A DNA stretch of 64,000 nt from Deltaproteobacteria bacterium (GCA_017644045.1 JAEPMI010000004.1:454014-518013), one strand, 5' to 3'. Counted from the first letter of the stretch, positions 18,842 to 29,464 are shown. Notes: generated from the sequence alone by a model not told the origin. Made by a program: numbers and translations.

Positions 18842-18873
18842 GCCCCCTCCACGGAAAGTTCCGCGGAGGGGGC
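18842..18873 (-). terminator. strong stem-loop after the flotillin operon
   Basis: A 15-bp stem with one wobble or mismatch, GCCCCCTCCACGGAA paired with TTCCGCGGAGGGGGC around a tiny loop. It lies 35 bp beyond the last flotillin stop and about 45 bp before the TPR gene. There is no T-tract on either strand, so it may be a Rho-assisted or processing hairpin rather than a classical intrinsic terminator. Confidence 0.45.
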
Positions 18874-18907
18874 ATTCGCTGGACTCATCCTGCCCATGAA
18901 GGGTGGT

Positions 18908-20167
18908 TCACTCGCCCGCGACTCCGCGGGGAAGCGCCGGAACACGCCCGAAGAACGACCCCAGGTCGGTGCCGGTGGCCTGCAGGAGACGCGAAGCGAT
19001 GGTCGCCTTGGAGCCGAGGTCGCCTCCGCCGCTCGCGCCGATGGAGGGGTCGATCACGGTGATCTTCCCGACCGGGCGGCTCGCGACGGTCGTGAGCATC
19101 TCGTCGACCAGGGTGCCGACCTTCTGCGCGACGAAGATCCGACGCGCGTCCGGCCCGACCTCGCGCCAGCGCTCGCCCATCGAGCGGAGGGCCATCGCCG
19201 TGGCGCGGCCTTCCTCGATGACCGACGCCGCCTGGGCCTCGGCGCGAGCCACTCGGGCATCGCGCTCCGCGGCCGCCGGAGCGACCACGTCGGCCTGCAG
19301 TCGGAGCCGCGTCTGCTCGATGCGCATCTCCTGCACCTCGAGCTCGGCCTGCGCCCGCGCGACCAGGGCGGTCACCGCGGCGCGCTGCTCCGCCACCAAG
19401 GCCGCGAGCCGGGTCTCGGCATCGGCGACCCGCTTGGCGGCCTCGGCGCGGGCCATCGCCATCTCGGCGACGATCCGCTCCTGCTCCTTGGCTTCGTGGT
19501 TCTCCGCGTCGCGCTCCATGGCCTCGGCCCAGCTCTCCGCCTCTGCCACGCGCGAGCGCTTCTGGAGGTCGGCGGACTGCTTGCGACCGATGCTGTCGAG
19601 GTAGCCCCGTTCGTCGGAGACGTGCTGGATCTTCAGCGTGTCGAGCACGAGCCCGAGCTTGCGAAGATCCTCACCCGCCTCGATGAGGAGGCTCTGCGCG
19701 AACTTCACGCGGTCCTGGTTCACCTCCTCGGGCGTGAGGGTCGCGAGCACACCGCGGAGGTTCCCCTCGAGGGTCTCGCGGGCGACCTTCATGATCTCCG
19801 ACTTCGGCTTGCCGAGGAAACGCTCGATGGCGTTCCCGAGGACCGGCTCCGCCGACGCGATCTTCACGTTCGCGACGCCCTGCACGTCGAGCGGGATGCC
19901 GCCCTTCGAGTACGCGCCACGCACGTGGATGTCGATGATCATGTTGGTGAGGTCGAGGCGGTCGACCGTCTCGAAGAGCGGGACGACGAAGCCGCGACCG
20001 CCCTGGACGAGCCGGTAGCCGACGGTCTTACCGTGCACGGTGCGACGACCGCCGCTGATGACGAGGACCTCGTTGGGCTGACAGAGCCGGATGAGGCCAC
20101 GGATGATCCCCGCGAACGCCGCGCCGAACGCGACGATGGCGAAGAGGATGAAGACGATGGTGGGCAT
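18908..20167 (-). CDS. flotillin-like SPFH protein (second copy)
   Basis: 419 aa. N-terminal membrane segment (IVFILFAIVAFGAAFAGIIRGL), SPFH/band-7 domain from about residue 30 (QPNEVLVISGGRR, VPLFETVDRLDLTNMIIDI, GNAIERFLGKP) to about 200, then a long Ala/Glu-rich coiled coil (about 205-340) with repeated EA/AE heptads typical of flotillins. The C-terminal GSKATIASRLLQATGTDLGSFF resembles the assembly tail. Flotillins scaffold membrane microdomains. Last gene of a three-gene operon with a paralogue and a YqiJ/NfeD-like partner. Confidence 0.9.
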   Translation of the reverse strand: MPTIVFILFAIVAFGAAFAGIIRGLIRLCQPNEVLVISGGRRTVHGKTVGYRLVQGGRGFVVPLFETVDRLDLTNMIIDIHVRGAYSKGGIPLDVQGVANVKIASAEPVLGNAIERFLGKPKSEIMKVARETLEGNLRGVLATLTPEEVNQDRVKFAQSLLIEAGEDLRKLGLVLDTLKIQHVSDERGYLDSIGRKQSADLQKRSRVAEAESWAEAMERDAENHEAKEQERIVAEMAMARAEAAKRVADAETRLAALVAEQRAAVTALVARAQAELEVQEMRIEQTRLRLQADVVAPAAAERDARVARAEAQAASVIEEGRATAMALRSMGERWREVGPDARRIFVAQKVGTLVDEMLTTVASRPVGKITVIDPSIGASGGGDLGSKATIASRLLQATGTDLGSFFGRVPALPRGVAGE

Positions 20168-20212
20168 GGTTTCTCGTTTCGTTGGAGGGAAGGGGTGGGT
20201 GTGGGAGCGCGC

Positions 20213-21526
<1,314 letters not shown>

Positions 21527-21584
21527 GGGGGCCTTCTTTCGTAGAGGTGTGGGGTGCGAGCCCGCGAGCGGGCTGGGGTGTTCT

Positions 21585-22166
21585 TCAGCCGCGCGGCAGC
21601 GGCTGGACGAGGGCGACGCCGTCGCCCGTGAGCTCGTAGACGAGCACCGACTCGTGGGTGGCGATGGGCGCCTCGATGTCCGAGTCGAGGCGTGCCTCGA
21701 GATCGATCTCGCGCCCGCGAACGCGGACGCGGATCTGCCCGACCTGTGCCGGACCGACGGGGAGCAGAACGACCCCCTGGGCGCCGACGAAGTCCGAGGG
21801 ACTCGTCGCGGCAGAGGTGCTCGCGTTCTTGATGGCGCGTACGGCGCGCTCGCCGATCATGGCCAGCGGCGCACCGACGCCGAACGCGACTGCGGCGACC
21901 AGGGGAGCGCCGAGCTCGCCGGCGAGGGTGAGCGTCGTGCCGAGGAGGCCGACGAGGAAGAGCGCGAAGATCCAGAAGCGGACCCGCGCGAAGGGCAACC
22001 AAGACGCGAGGCCGCCGGCGTCGACCTCGAGATCGGCGTCCGCGTCGGGATCGACGTCGGCGTCCACGTCGAGATCGACGTCGGTGTCCGCGTCACCACC
22101 GAGCGCGCTGAAGAGGACCAGGGGTGCGCCGACGAAGAGTGCGATGAGGTAGAGGGTGAGGGGCAT
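21585..22166 (-). CDS. YqiJ/NfeD-like membrane protein
   Basis: 193 aa. An N-terminal membrane helix (YLIALFVGAPLVLFSAL) is followed by an alternating Asp tract (DADTDVDLDVDADVDPDADA), two further helices (about 60-105) and a C-terminal OB-like domain (DFVGAQGVVLLPVGPAQVGQIRVRVRGREIDLEAR). This is the architecture of YqiJ/NfeD partners that pair with flotillins. The Asp tract could bind divalent metal, which is inference. First gene of the flotillin operon, with AGGAGA 5 nt before the ATG. See the sigma-54 promoter just upstream. Confidence 0.82.
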   Translation of the reverse strand: MPLTLYLIALFVGAPLVLFSALGGDADTDVDLDVDADVDPDADADLEVDAGGLASWLPFARVRFWIFALFLVGLLGTTLTLAGELGAPLVAAVAFGVGAPLAMIGERAVRAIKNASTSAATSPSDFVGAQGVVLLPVGPAQVGQIRVRVRGREIDLEARLDSDIEAPIATHESVLVYELTGDGVALVQPLPRG

Positions 22167-22188
22167 GCGTTCTCCTGCCGTCTCCCAT

Positions 22189-22204
22189 TGCGAGCGTCGT
22201 GCCG
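22189..22204 (-). promoter_or_regulatory. candidate sigma-54 promoter for the flotillin operon
   Basis: On the minus strand the sequence reads CGGCACG-ACGC-TCGCA, a close match to TGGCACG-N4-TTGCA with the invariant GG-N10-GC spacing. The predicted transcription start (near 22178) falls just before the AGGAGA ribosome site of the YqiJ/NfeD-like gene, a tight and consistent geometry. Confidence 0.6.
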
Positions 22205-22258
22205 AGCGCGAGCCCAGACCCTTCGACGACGGTTTTGGTCACTCGAGGGATTGCGGCC

Positions 22259-22305
22259 GGTGCAAACGACACCAAGGTGCGCCGACCGCTGATGTCATTT
22301 GCACC
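22259..22305. promoter_or_regulatory. dyad, candidate upstream activating site
   Basis: GGTGCAAACGACA (22259-22271) and TGTCATTTGCACC (22293-22305) are inverted with 12 of 13 matches and a 21-bp spacer. The dyad is 55-115 bp upstream of the -24/-12 promoter on the flotillin side, where an enhancer for a sigma-54 activator would be expected. Its right arm overlaps the first codons of the divergent activator gene, which could provide autoregulation. Confidence 0.55.
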
Positions 22306-23587
22306 AACCGAAATCCTCGCCGCGTTCGAGCGGAACCCCTTCCACCAGTCGACGGATCGGCGCACCGAAGCAGGCGACGCATGCGACGCGCTCGGCGCGC
22401 GTGGACGACGGCGCATGCTGGTGGAGACGCTCGAAGCCGGCGATCTCGAGACGGCGGAGCGACTCCTGCTCGCGTTCGGTCACGCGGAGGCGCTCGAGGA
22501 CGTCGAGCCGTGGGAGGGCATCGGCGACAAGGTCTGGGACGTGCTGCCCTCGAAGCGGGCGGCGTATGTGCGCATCGCCCGCGCGGCCGCGCGATGCACG
22601 CGCCACCTCGATCGCCTCGTGGGTGCATCGACGGCCATGCAGCGTCTGCGGGCCGAGACCTGGTCAGCGTGCTTCGGCAGCTCGCTTCGCGACGCGCTCC
22701 GTCTCGAGCGGGTGATCGTCGACCACGACGTGCTGCTCCTCGGCGAGACGGGCACCGGCAAGGAAGCGCTCGCCAAGGCGATTCAGGAGAGCCTCCCCGC
22801 GGCGGACCCGAACGGTCTCCCTGCGCGTGCCGCGCTGAACGCCGCAGCGATCCCCGAGACGCTCGTCGAGAGCGCGCTCTTCGGACACCGCAAGGGTGCA
22901 TTCACCGGTGCCGACCAGGATCGTCTCGGCGCAATTCGCCAGGCGCACTCGGGCAGCCTCTTCCTCGACGAGGTCGGCGACCTCCCCCGCGCGACGCAGG
23001 TGAAGCTCCTCCGCGTCATGGAGACGGACGAGGTCCGTCCGCTCGGGTCGGACGAGCCCTTTCCGGCGGAGTGCCGCTACATCGCCGCCACCCACCTCGA
23101 CCTCGAAGCCATGGTCGAGGCGGGCGAGTTCCGGCGCGACCTCTTCGAGCGACTCGCCGGCCACGTGCTCCGAGTTCCGCCGCTCCGCGATCGACGCGAG
23201 GACATCCCGGAGCTCGGTCGGCACTTCGTCGCGCGCTACGTCGGCGCGGACGAGCTGCCGGAGGTGTGGGCGCGGGTGGAGCGGTGGCTCGATCGGGCGC
23301 GAGCCCTCCCCCACCGCTGGCCGGGCAACGTCCGCGAGCTCCAGAACGCGCTGCGCTCGGTGGTGCTCGGACTGGAGCCGCCGATGCTCGACGCGGGCCG
23401 GGGGAACGAGACCGCCGATGGGATCGTGCCCGCCGCGATCGCCGCCGGCACCGCCCCGCTGGAAGACGTCGAGGCCTGGTACCTGCAGAAGGTGCTCGAC
23501 GCGCAGGGCGGCAGCCAATCGGCCGCGGCGCGCGTGCTCGGCATCGACCGCGGGACCGTTCGAAGACGACTCGAGAAGCTCGACTGA
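22292..23587 (+). CDS. sigma-54-dependent activator (no receiver domain)
   Basis: 431 aa from ATG 22292; a GTG at 22199 would lengthen it but overlaps the promoter region. An N-terminal region of about 115 residues lacks a phosphoacceptor receiver pattern. The AAA+ domain shows Walker A GETGTGKEAL, GAFTGA in HRKGAFTGADQDR, Walker B GSLFLDEVGDL and RYIAATHLDL, and the C-terminus is a Fis-type HTH (GGSQSAAARVLGIDRGTVRRRL). It lies between two units with -24/-12 promoter candidates, so it is likely their dedicated activator. The signal sensed is unknown. Confidence 0.88.
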   Translation: MSFAPTEILAAFERNPFHQSTDRRTEAGDACDALGARGRRRMLVETLEAGDLETAERLLLAFGHAEALEDVEPWEGIGDKVWDVLPSKRAAYVRIARAAARCTRHLDRLVGASTAMQRLRAETWSACFGSSLRDALRLERVIVDHDVLLLGETGTGKEALAKAIQESLPAADPNGLPARAALNAAAIPETLVESALFGHRKGAFTGADQDRLGAIRQAHSGSLFLDEVGDLPRATQVKLLRVMETDEVRPLGSDEPFPAECRYIAATHLDLEAMVEAGEFRRDLFERLAGHVLRVPPLRDRREDIPELGRHFVARYVGADELPEVWARVERWLDRARALPHRWPGNVRELQNALRSVVLGLEPPMLDAGRGNETADGIVPAAIAAGTAPLEDVEAWYLQKVLDAQGGSQSAAARVLGIDRGTVRRRLEKLD

Positions 23588-23708
23588 CCCGAGGTGTCAC
23601 GTGTCGACCTGTGCCAGCGCTCGCAACACTGGGTCGAACTGACCGGTACAGCGGGATGGGGTTCCCGATTCGGCACACTTCCAAGCCGAGATCACTGAGT
23701 TTTCGAGC

Positions 23709-23724
23709 TGGCACGCGAATCGCT
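23709..23724 (+). promoter_or_regulatory. candidate sigma-54 promoter for the 23761 lipoprotein
   Basis: TGGCACG-CGAA-TCGCT has a perfect -24 element and GG-N10-GC spacing; the -12 element differs from TTGCW at one base. Predicted start near 23735, 26 nt before the ATG at 23761. It mirrors the promoter on the other side of the activator gene. Confidence 0.6.
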
Positions 23725-23760
23725 TGAGAGAAGAGGCAGGGCCCGCCCACCCACCTCTCG

Positions 23761-24600
23761 ATGTTTCGGTCCATCCCATTTCTCGCTGCTCTGATCTGCA
23801 CCCTCGGGTGCTCGGCATCGGTGGCGAACGTGCAGCCAGCGCGGCTGACCCCGGAGGGGCACTGGCAGATGGTGGGCTCGGTGTCGGCGACGCCTCCGCG
23901 CGCGATGCCGGGCGAGAGCCTCGAACGAGTGAAGGCGATCGACGACACGCTCGAGGGTCGACCGACGAGCAACGATCTCGAAGAGGTCGGGCAGGCCGCG
24001 ACCGCGGCGCTGGTGCAGCCACCCTCGGCGGATGGCCAGCTCGCGCTCAGCTACGGCGTGAGCCGACGCCTCGAGCTCGGCGCGCGGATCGGACCGACGA
24101 ACGCCGGCGCCGGTCTCCGACTGCAGTGGCTACGCAAGGCGCCCGGCATCTACGGCGTGCTCGGCGCGCGCGTACTCGTCGGCTTCAACGACTTCCCGGT
24201 GGAGCGCTTCACGGACGAGGTCCGCATCGACTCGTTCCGCCGCTTCGACTTCGCCTTTCCGCTCCACCTCGGATACAGCAGTCGCTACGTGCACCTCTGG
24301 GCTGGGCCCCAGCTGATGATCTCGCGCTTCTCGTCGGACGTCGCGATCTGCCTCGACGGGACCGAGACCTGCCGCCAGGAAGCGACCGTCAGCACGAGCG
24401 GCCGCGCCGCCTACCTGACGGGCCAGCTGGGCATCGCCCTCGGCAAGAAGCGCTTTTGGATCGCCTTCGAGCTGAGCATCTCGCGGCTGAAGATCAACGC
24501 CGACTTCGACCTCGAGATGGACGGTCGGCGAATCCTGGCGAGCCACACGCAGACCGGTCGAGTGCTCACGCCGAGCCTCGGTCTGATCGCCTGGTTCTGA
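23761..24600 (+). CDS. outer-membrane-type lipoprotein
   Basis: 279 aa. Signal MFRSIPFLAALICTLGC gives a lipobox with Cys17. The mature part has alternating amphipathic strands (QLALSYGVSRRLELGARIG, GVLGARVLVGFNDF, FPLHLGYSSRYVHLWAGPQLM, AYLTGQLGIALGKKRFWIAFEL) ending LTPSLGLIAWF with a terminal Phe, suggesting a small outer-membrane barrel tethered by a lipid. Positioned after the activator with its own -24/-12 promoter candidate. No obvious Shine-Dalgarno. Function unknown, possibly envelope stress related by association with the flotillins. Confidence 0.72.
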   Translation: MFRSIPFLAALICTLGCSASVANVQPARLTPEGHWQMVGSVSATPPRAMPGESLERVKAIDDTLEGRPTSNDLEEVGQAATAALVQPPSADGQLALSYGVSRRLELGARIGPTNAGAGLRLQWLRKAPGIYGVLGARVLVGFNDFPVERFTDEVRIDSFRRFDFAFPLHLGYSSRYVHLWAGPQLMISRFSSDVAICLDGTETCRQEATVSTSGRAAYLTGQLGIALGKKRFWIAFELSISRLKINADFDLEMDGRRILASHTQTGRVLTPSLGLIAWF

Positions 24601-24606
24601 TCGCGC

Positions 24607-25566
24607 TCAGCTGCTGAGCAACCAGACCAGCGCCGCGATGCTCAGCGCGAGGATCGAACCCGCGAGCGCATAGATGAGCGTGTCGGTCCGCGGAGCGTCC
24701 TTGCGACGCGGAGCGGCGACCACTTCCGCCACGGGCTCGGCGACCGCGGGCTCCGCTTCCACGTCAGCCGTGGCCTCCGGCTCGGCGGTGTCTTCGGGCT
24801 CCGGTTCCGGCTCCGGCGGCGAGGGCAGCTCGTCGACCGGCTCGTCTTCGGCGGACGCGACCTCCTCGAGCGAGGCAGCCGCGGGATCCTCGTAGAGCAC
24901 CACCGTGGCGCCGACCGTCAGCTCGTCGCGATCGGAGAGCGCTCGCTCCTCGCGAACCCGCCGCCGCTCGACGAGCACGCCGTTCTTGCTCCCGAGGTCT
25001 CGGACGACGACGCCCGCGAAGGTCCGCGCGACCTCGCAATGCGCCCGCGACGCATCGGCGTCGTCGATCTGGAGATCCGCGTCATCGCCCCGACCGATCA
25101 CCACGCTCGAGGGGGCGGGCGGCAGCTCCACCCGCGTGCCTGCGCCCACGCCATTGAGGACCGTCAACGAGGGCGGGGGCACGTCGTCGGCGCGGGCCTC
25201 GCGCAGCAAGCGCAGCGCCAGCGCGCGCGTGTCCTCCGCGCTCGTGGCGTGGGTGGCGAGCCCGACCGCGAGCTCGATCGCGAAGCCGCCGATCTCGATC
25301 CGGTCCCCCTCGCGGAGTGGCTTGGGTCGCCCAGGGGCGATCCGCTGTCCGTTGACCCGCGTGCCGTTGGTGGAGCCTTCATCGCGGAGGGCGTAGCCGG
25401 CGCCGCGCACCTCGAGGGTGGCGTGCAGCTGGCTCACCGCCGCGTGGGGCAGGATGACGTCCGCCCCGCGCCGGCGCCCGATCACGACCCGCGGTTGGTC
25501 GAACTCGTAGCGCGCTGGCTCGCCGCCGGTGGACCAGAGCGAGCGCACCTCGAGCCTGAGACCCAT
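24607..25566 (-). CDS. tandem-FHA membrane protein
   Basis: 319 aa from ATG 25566, where the first FHA strand begins (MGLRLEVRS). Two forkhead-associated domains bind phosphothreonine: FHA1 at about 20-95 (VVIGRRRGADVILPHAAVSQLHA, then STNGTRVNG) and FHA2 at about 145-220 (VVIGRGDDADLQIDDADASRAH, then SKNGVLVERRR). An acidic Pro/Glu linker and one C-terminal transmembrane helix (LAGSILALSIAALVWLL) follow, so the FHA domains are cytoplasmic. It probably reads phosphorylation by one of the many Ser/Thr kinases. Partner unknown. Confidence 0.88.
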   Translation of the reverse strand: MGLRLEVRSLWSTGGEPARYEFDQPRVVIGRRRGADVILPHAAVSQLHATLEVRGAGYALRDEGSTNGTRVNGQRIAPGRPKPLREGDRIEIGGFAIELAVGLATHATSAEDTRALALRLLREARADDVPPPSLTVLNGVGAGTRVELPPAPSSVVIGRGDDADLQIDDADASRAHCEVARTFAGVVVRDLGSKNGVLVERRRVREERALSDRDELTVGATVVLYEDPAAASLEEVASAEDEPVDELPSPPEPEPEPEDTAEPEATADVEAEPAVAEPVAEVVAAPRRKDAPRTDTLIYALAGSILALSIAALVWLLSS

Positions 25567-25616
25567 CGGCCCGAGCCTGTCGGGGCGATCCGAACCGGTC
25601 AAGGAAAGGGCGGTCG

Positions 25617-26132
25617 CTAGAACGCCCAGCCCACGCTGATCGAGCCGACCGGGAGCCAGCGCCGGGTGCCGTTGGTCTCGAGCGTCCACCGATGCGCCGC
25701 GCCGAGCGAGGCGCCGATGGTCGCTCCCCGCCAGAGGTGCCGGTAGCCGATCTCAGCGAACGCGTCAGCTCGTTCCGGACCCTCGAGCGCCACCGATAGC
25801 CGGCCTCCGACGACGAAGAAGAGACCATCGACCCCCCGCCCCATCGGCCAGAGCTCGTAGCCCAGACCGACCAGCGGTCCGTCGAGCTCACCGCGGTCCC
25901 ACCCCAGCTCGAGGCGAGCCCCATGATGGCGACCCACGCCGATCTGCGCGTCCAGCCGTACCCGCTTCCAGGCCAGCCCGAGCAGGTCGCCGCCCACGCG
26001 GTGCGCGGACCACGGCGCGCGACGGTCCGTGCGGACTGCCAGGCTCGGGGCCATCGGGTCCTCTGCGGTCGCAGGTGCCGCGAGCGCCGTCAGGACACAA
26101 AACGTTGAAATCGCAAGGGTTCTCTCGAGCAC
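25617..26132 (-). CDS. small exported barrel-like protein
   Basis: 171 aa from GTG 26132, fixed by GGAGGAG 7 nt upstream. Signal peptide LERTLAISTFCVLTALAAPATA. Mature sequence is a series of amphipathic strands (LLGLAWKRVRLDAQIGVG, GARLELGWDRGELDG, GLFFVVGGRLSVAL) ending SISVGWAF, an outer-membrane Phe end. Probably an 8-strand outer-membrane protein; no family recognised. Upstream of the FHA gene on the same strand and divergent from the four-repeat lipoprotein. Confidence 0.7.
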   Translation of the reverse strand: MLERTLAISTFCVLTALAAPATAEDPMAPSLAVRTDRRAPWSAHRVGGDLLGLAWKRVRLDAQIGVGRHHGARLELGWDRGELDGPLVGLGYELWPMGRGVDGLFFVVGGRLSVALEGPERADAFAEIGYRHLWRGATIGASLGAAHRWTLETNGTRRWLPVGSISVGWAF

Positions 26133-26302
26133 GTCGCCTCTCCTCCGGTGGGCGGCTCGGCCCACACGGCGCTCCTCTTCGGCCGGGCGAGCCGCTGGTT
26201 GCGCGGCCCTCGGCCTCCGTGCTTCGATGTCGTCGCCGTAGGGGTTCGACGCGCGAGTCCCCCGGCGATCGAATCTCCGTCCACGCTCTGCGTCCCAAGG
26301 CC

Positions 26303-28057
26303 ATGCGCTTTCCCTTTTTCGCCCTCTCGTCCCTCGCCCTCGTCCTCGCGTGCAGCCCCTCGCCGCGGCGGATCACTCTGAACAACAACGGCGGCCAGGG
26401 CGCTGGAGCCGGGGGCGGCGCTCAGGGCAACACCGTGATCGGGAGCGCTTCCGGGGGCGTGGCCGAGCCCTCGCTGACCGGCGCACCGATGCAGCGGCTC
26501 AACCAGGTCGACCAGCACCTGACGAATCAGGGCTTCCAGCGAATGGGCCCGGCGGTGCGGAACGCCAACATGCAGACCGGTGGCCTGATCGCCTACGGCA
26601 TCGATGCGCAACCGGGTCAGTGCTACGTCGCGGTCGCGCTCGCGGCCGAGGGCTCGGACCTGAACATGATCGTGCTCGACCCGATGGGCCGGAACGTCGG
26701 GCACAACGTGACCCCCGACCCGAACCCCTGGGTCCACCTCTGCGCCAACACCGGCGGTCGACACCTCGCGCGTCTCCAGATGACCTCCGGCCAGGGCGAG
26801 TACTTCTACGCGCTCTACCAGGGCCCGGCCAACGCGCAGCCTGGGCTCACGGCGCTCCTCGGTGGCCAGGTCCAGCGCACCCAGGAAGCGGTCTCGATCG
26901 ACTCCGCCACCCAGAACCGGCTCACCGTGCTCGACCAGCGCCTCGGCAGCGATCGCTTCCAGCGCGTCGGTGACCCGCAGGGCGTGGTCGTCGAAGAGGG
27001 CGGCGACACCATGCGCGAGCTGAACCTGCGCCAGGGCTACTGCTACGCCTTCGCCTCACTCGGTGGGCAGGGCGCCGGTGACACCGACCTCTTCGTGCTC
27101 AACGCCGACGGCGAGGATCTCGCCAGCGACCGCAGCACGGACGTGGACGCGCTCGTCCGCTTCTGCCCGCAGAACACGGGCACCTACACCCTGAAGGCGC
27201 AGATGTACGAGGGCAGCGGCCCGGTGTTCATCGCCGGTTGGTGGCAGCAGCAGCAGGCCCAGGCCGTGGACCCCGCCCCGAGCGCGCCGGTCATCGCGGC
27301 CGCCGCCACCACGAGCGGCACGGTCGACGACGCCTACGCGCTCCTCGACGCGGACATGCAGGCGCGCGGCTACGAGGGCTACGGTGAGGCCGCCCACGGC
27401 CAGCTCCAGCAGGGGCAGACCCGGAACTTCGGCGTGAACCTCGAGGGCGGCAAGTGCTACGCGATCCTCGCGGTCGGCGCCGGCACCGTCCGCAACCTCG
27501 ACCTCATCGTGGCCGACCCGAACGGCTCACCGGTCGACCAGGACGTCGCGGCCGACAACCGACCCATCGTGCGCGTCTGCGCCGAGAACAGCGGCGAGTA
27601 CCGCATGCAGGTCAAGATGACCGAGGGCTCGGGCGACTTCGTCTACCACGCCTACCGCTGGCCCCGCGGCACCCGCGGGCCCTTCGGCCTGGCCGGTCTG
27701 ATCTACGTGCGCCTCGGCGAGGTGACCTCGCTCCTGAGCGTCGAGGGCTTCGAGCCGGACGCGAACTTCGCCCCCGGTCGCGGCAGCCTCGCGCGCCAGG
27801 GCGCGTCGTCGAGCCACACGCTCAACCTCCCGGCCAACGAGTGCTTCGCGGTGCTCGTCGTCGGCGGCGACGGCGTCAGCGACCTCGACGTGGCCCTCTC
27901 GAAGGGCAACAACCAGCTCGCCGGCGACGGCAGCCGCAACGCCTTCCCGGCGGTTCGCTACTGCACCACGGAAGCCGGTCGCTACAAGATCGACGTGAAG
28001 GCGGCGACGGGCTCGGGTCCGTACTTCTACCAGGTGTTCCGCCGCTCCGGCGGCTGA
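26303..28057 (+). CDS. lipoprotein with four Cys-paired beta repeats
   Basis: 584 aa. Signal MRFPFFALSSLALVLAC (lipobox Cys17), then a Gly/Asn-rich linker. Four repeats of about 130-140 residues follow, each with a central G-x-C-Y/F motif at about residues 106, 246, 383 and 513 and a second Cys some 40 residues later (HLCANTGG, RFCPQNTG, RVCAENSG, RYCTTEAG). Repeats end with KxxxGSGxFxYxxY/F-type strands. The pattern resembles pre-peptidase C-terminal (PPC) beta-sandwiches with an added disulfide. No catalytic domain is attached. Probably an outer-membrane surface binding protein. Confidence 0.75.
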   Translation: MRFPFFALSSLALVLACSPSPRRITLNNNGGQGAGAGGGAQGNTVIGSASGGVAEPSLTGAPMQRLNQVDQHLTNQGFQRMGPAVRNANMQTGGLIAYGIDAQPGQCYVAVALAAEGSDLNMIVLDPMGRNVGHNVTPDPNPWVHLCANTGGRHLARLQMTSGQGEYFYALYQGPANAQPGLTALLGGQVQRTQEAVSIDSATQNRLTVLDQRLGSDRFQRVGDPQGVVVEEGGDTMRELNLRQGYCYAFASLGGQGAGDTDLFVLNADGEDLASDRSTDVDALVRFCPQNTGTYTLKAQMYEGSGPVFIAGWWQQQQAQAVDPAPSAPVIAAAATTSGTVDDAYALLDADMQARGYEGYGEAAHGQLQQGQTRNFGVNLEGGKCYAILAVGAGTVRNLDLIVADPNGSPVDQDVAADNRPIVRVCAENSGEYRMQVKMTEGSGDFVYHAYRWPRGTRGPFGLAGLIYVRLGEVTSLLSVEGFEPDANFAPGRGSLARQGASSSHTLNLPANECFAVLVVGGDGVSDLDVALSKGNNQLAGDGSRNAFPAVRYCTTEAGRYKIDVKAATGSGPYFYQVFRRSGG

Positions 28058-28086
28058 ACGCCGAACGCCAGAGCCGAGAGCCGACC

Positions 28087-28851
<765 letters not shown>

Positions 28852-28861
28852 GACCGAGGGC

Positions 28862-29464
28862 CTACCGCGGTCGGAGGCCGAGCGCACGCGCCATGAGCTC
28901 GCCGAAGGTGGCGGGCTCGGGAGCGGTGGGCGTGCCCTTCGGTGTGCTCACGGGTGCAGACGCGGTCGGTGCAGCGATCGCGACCTGAGCGGGGCCGGTC
29001 GCCTCGGGCGCAGGGGCCGCTGGCGGAGCCGCAGGGGTCGGGGGCTCCGGCGCCTTCGCCGCTGGCGGAGCGGCAGGGGTCGGGGGCTCGGGCGCCTTCG
29101 CTGCGGGCGGAGCCGCGGGCGTCGGGGGCTCGGGGGCCTTCGCTGCGGGCGGAGCCGCGGGCGTTGGCGGAGCGGGCGCTGCCACGGGCGCCGGAGGCTC
29201 CGGCGCCTTGGCGACCGCGGGCTCGTTCGGCGGAAGCTCCATCTCGACCGAGTCGGTCATCGCCTGCTCGAGCGGCGTCCGCGCACGTTCCTTGCGGGGC
29301 GGAGACGACGGTGAGGAGGGCGCCGGCGTGGATGTGGGCGCCGGTGAGGCGACGGGCGCGGCTGGTGCGGACGCGGCCGGACGAACGCCGGTTCGAGGCG
29401 CCTGACGGTTCTTCTGGACTCGAGACAGCAGCTGCTCGAGCACGGCGACGCGACCTTCGCTCAC
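28862..29464 (-). CDS. Pro/Ala-repeat protein of unknown function
   Basis: 200 aa from a GTG overlapping the stop of the 29461 gene (GTGA). A short N-terminal amphipathic helix (EGRVAVLEQLLSRVQKNRQ) is followed by about 150 residues dominated by Pro and Ala, including four near-identical 14-residue units of the form KAPEPPTPAAPPAA. A short C-terminal helix, ATFGELMARALGLRP, is conserved-looking. No signal peptide. It looks like a flexible adaptor with two short binding helices; function unknown. Confidence 0.65.
   Translation of the reverse strand: MSEGRVAVLEQLLSRVQKNRQAPRTGVRPAASAPAAPVASPAPTSTPAPSSPSSPPRKERARTPLEQAMTDSVEMELPPNEPAVAKAPEPPAPVAAPAPPTPAAPPAAKAPEPPTPAAPPAAKAPEPPTPAAPPAAKAPEPPTPAAPPAAPAPEATGPAQVAIAAPTASAPVSTPKGTPTAPEPATFGELMARALGLRPR
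29040..29170 (-). repeat. 42-bp Pro/Ala coding repeats
   Basis: Three to four 42-bp units in the 28862 gene encode KAPEPPTPAAPPAA with few silent differences. This indicates recent duplication of the linker segment. Confidence 0.7.

Noticed and set aside
28862-29464. TonB-type Pro linker protein
   Set aside because: No signal anchor or TonB C-terminal domain is present.
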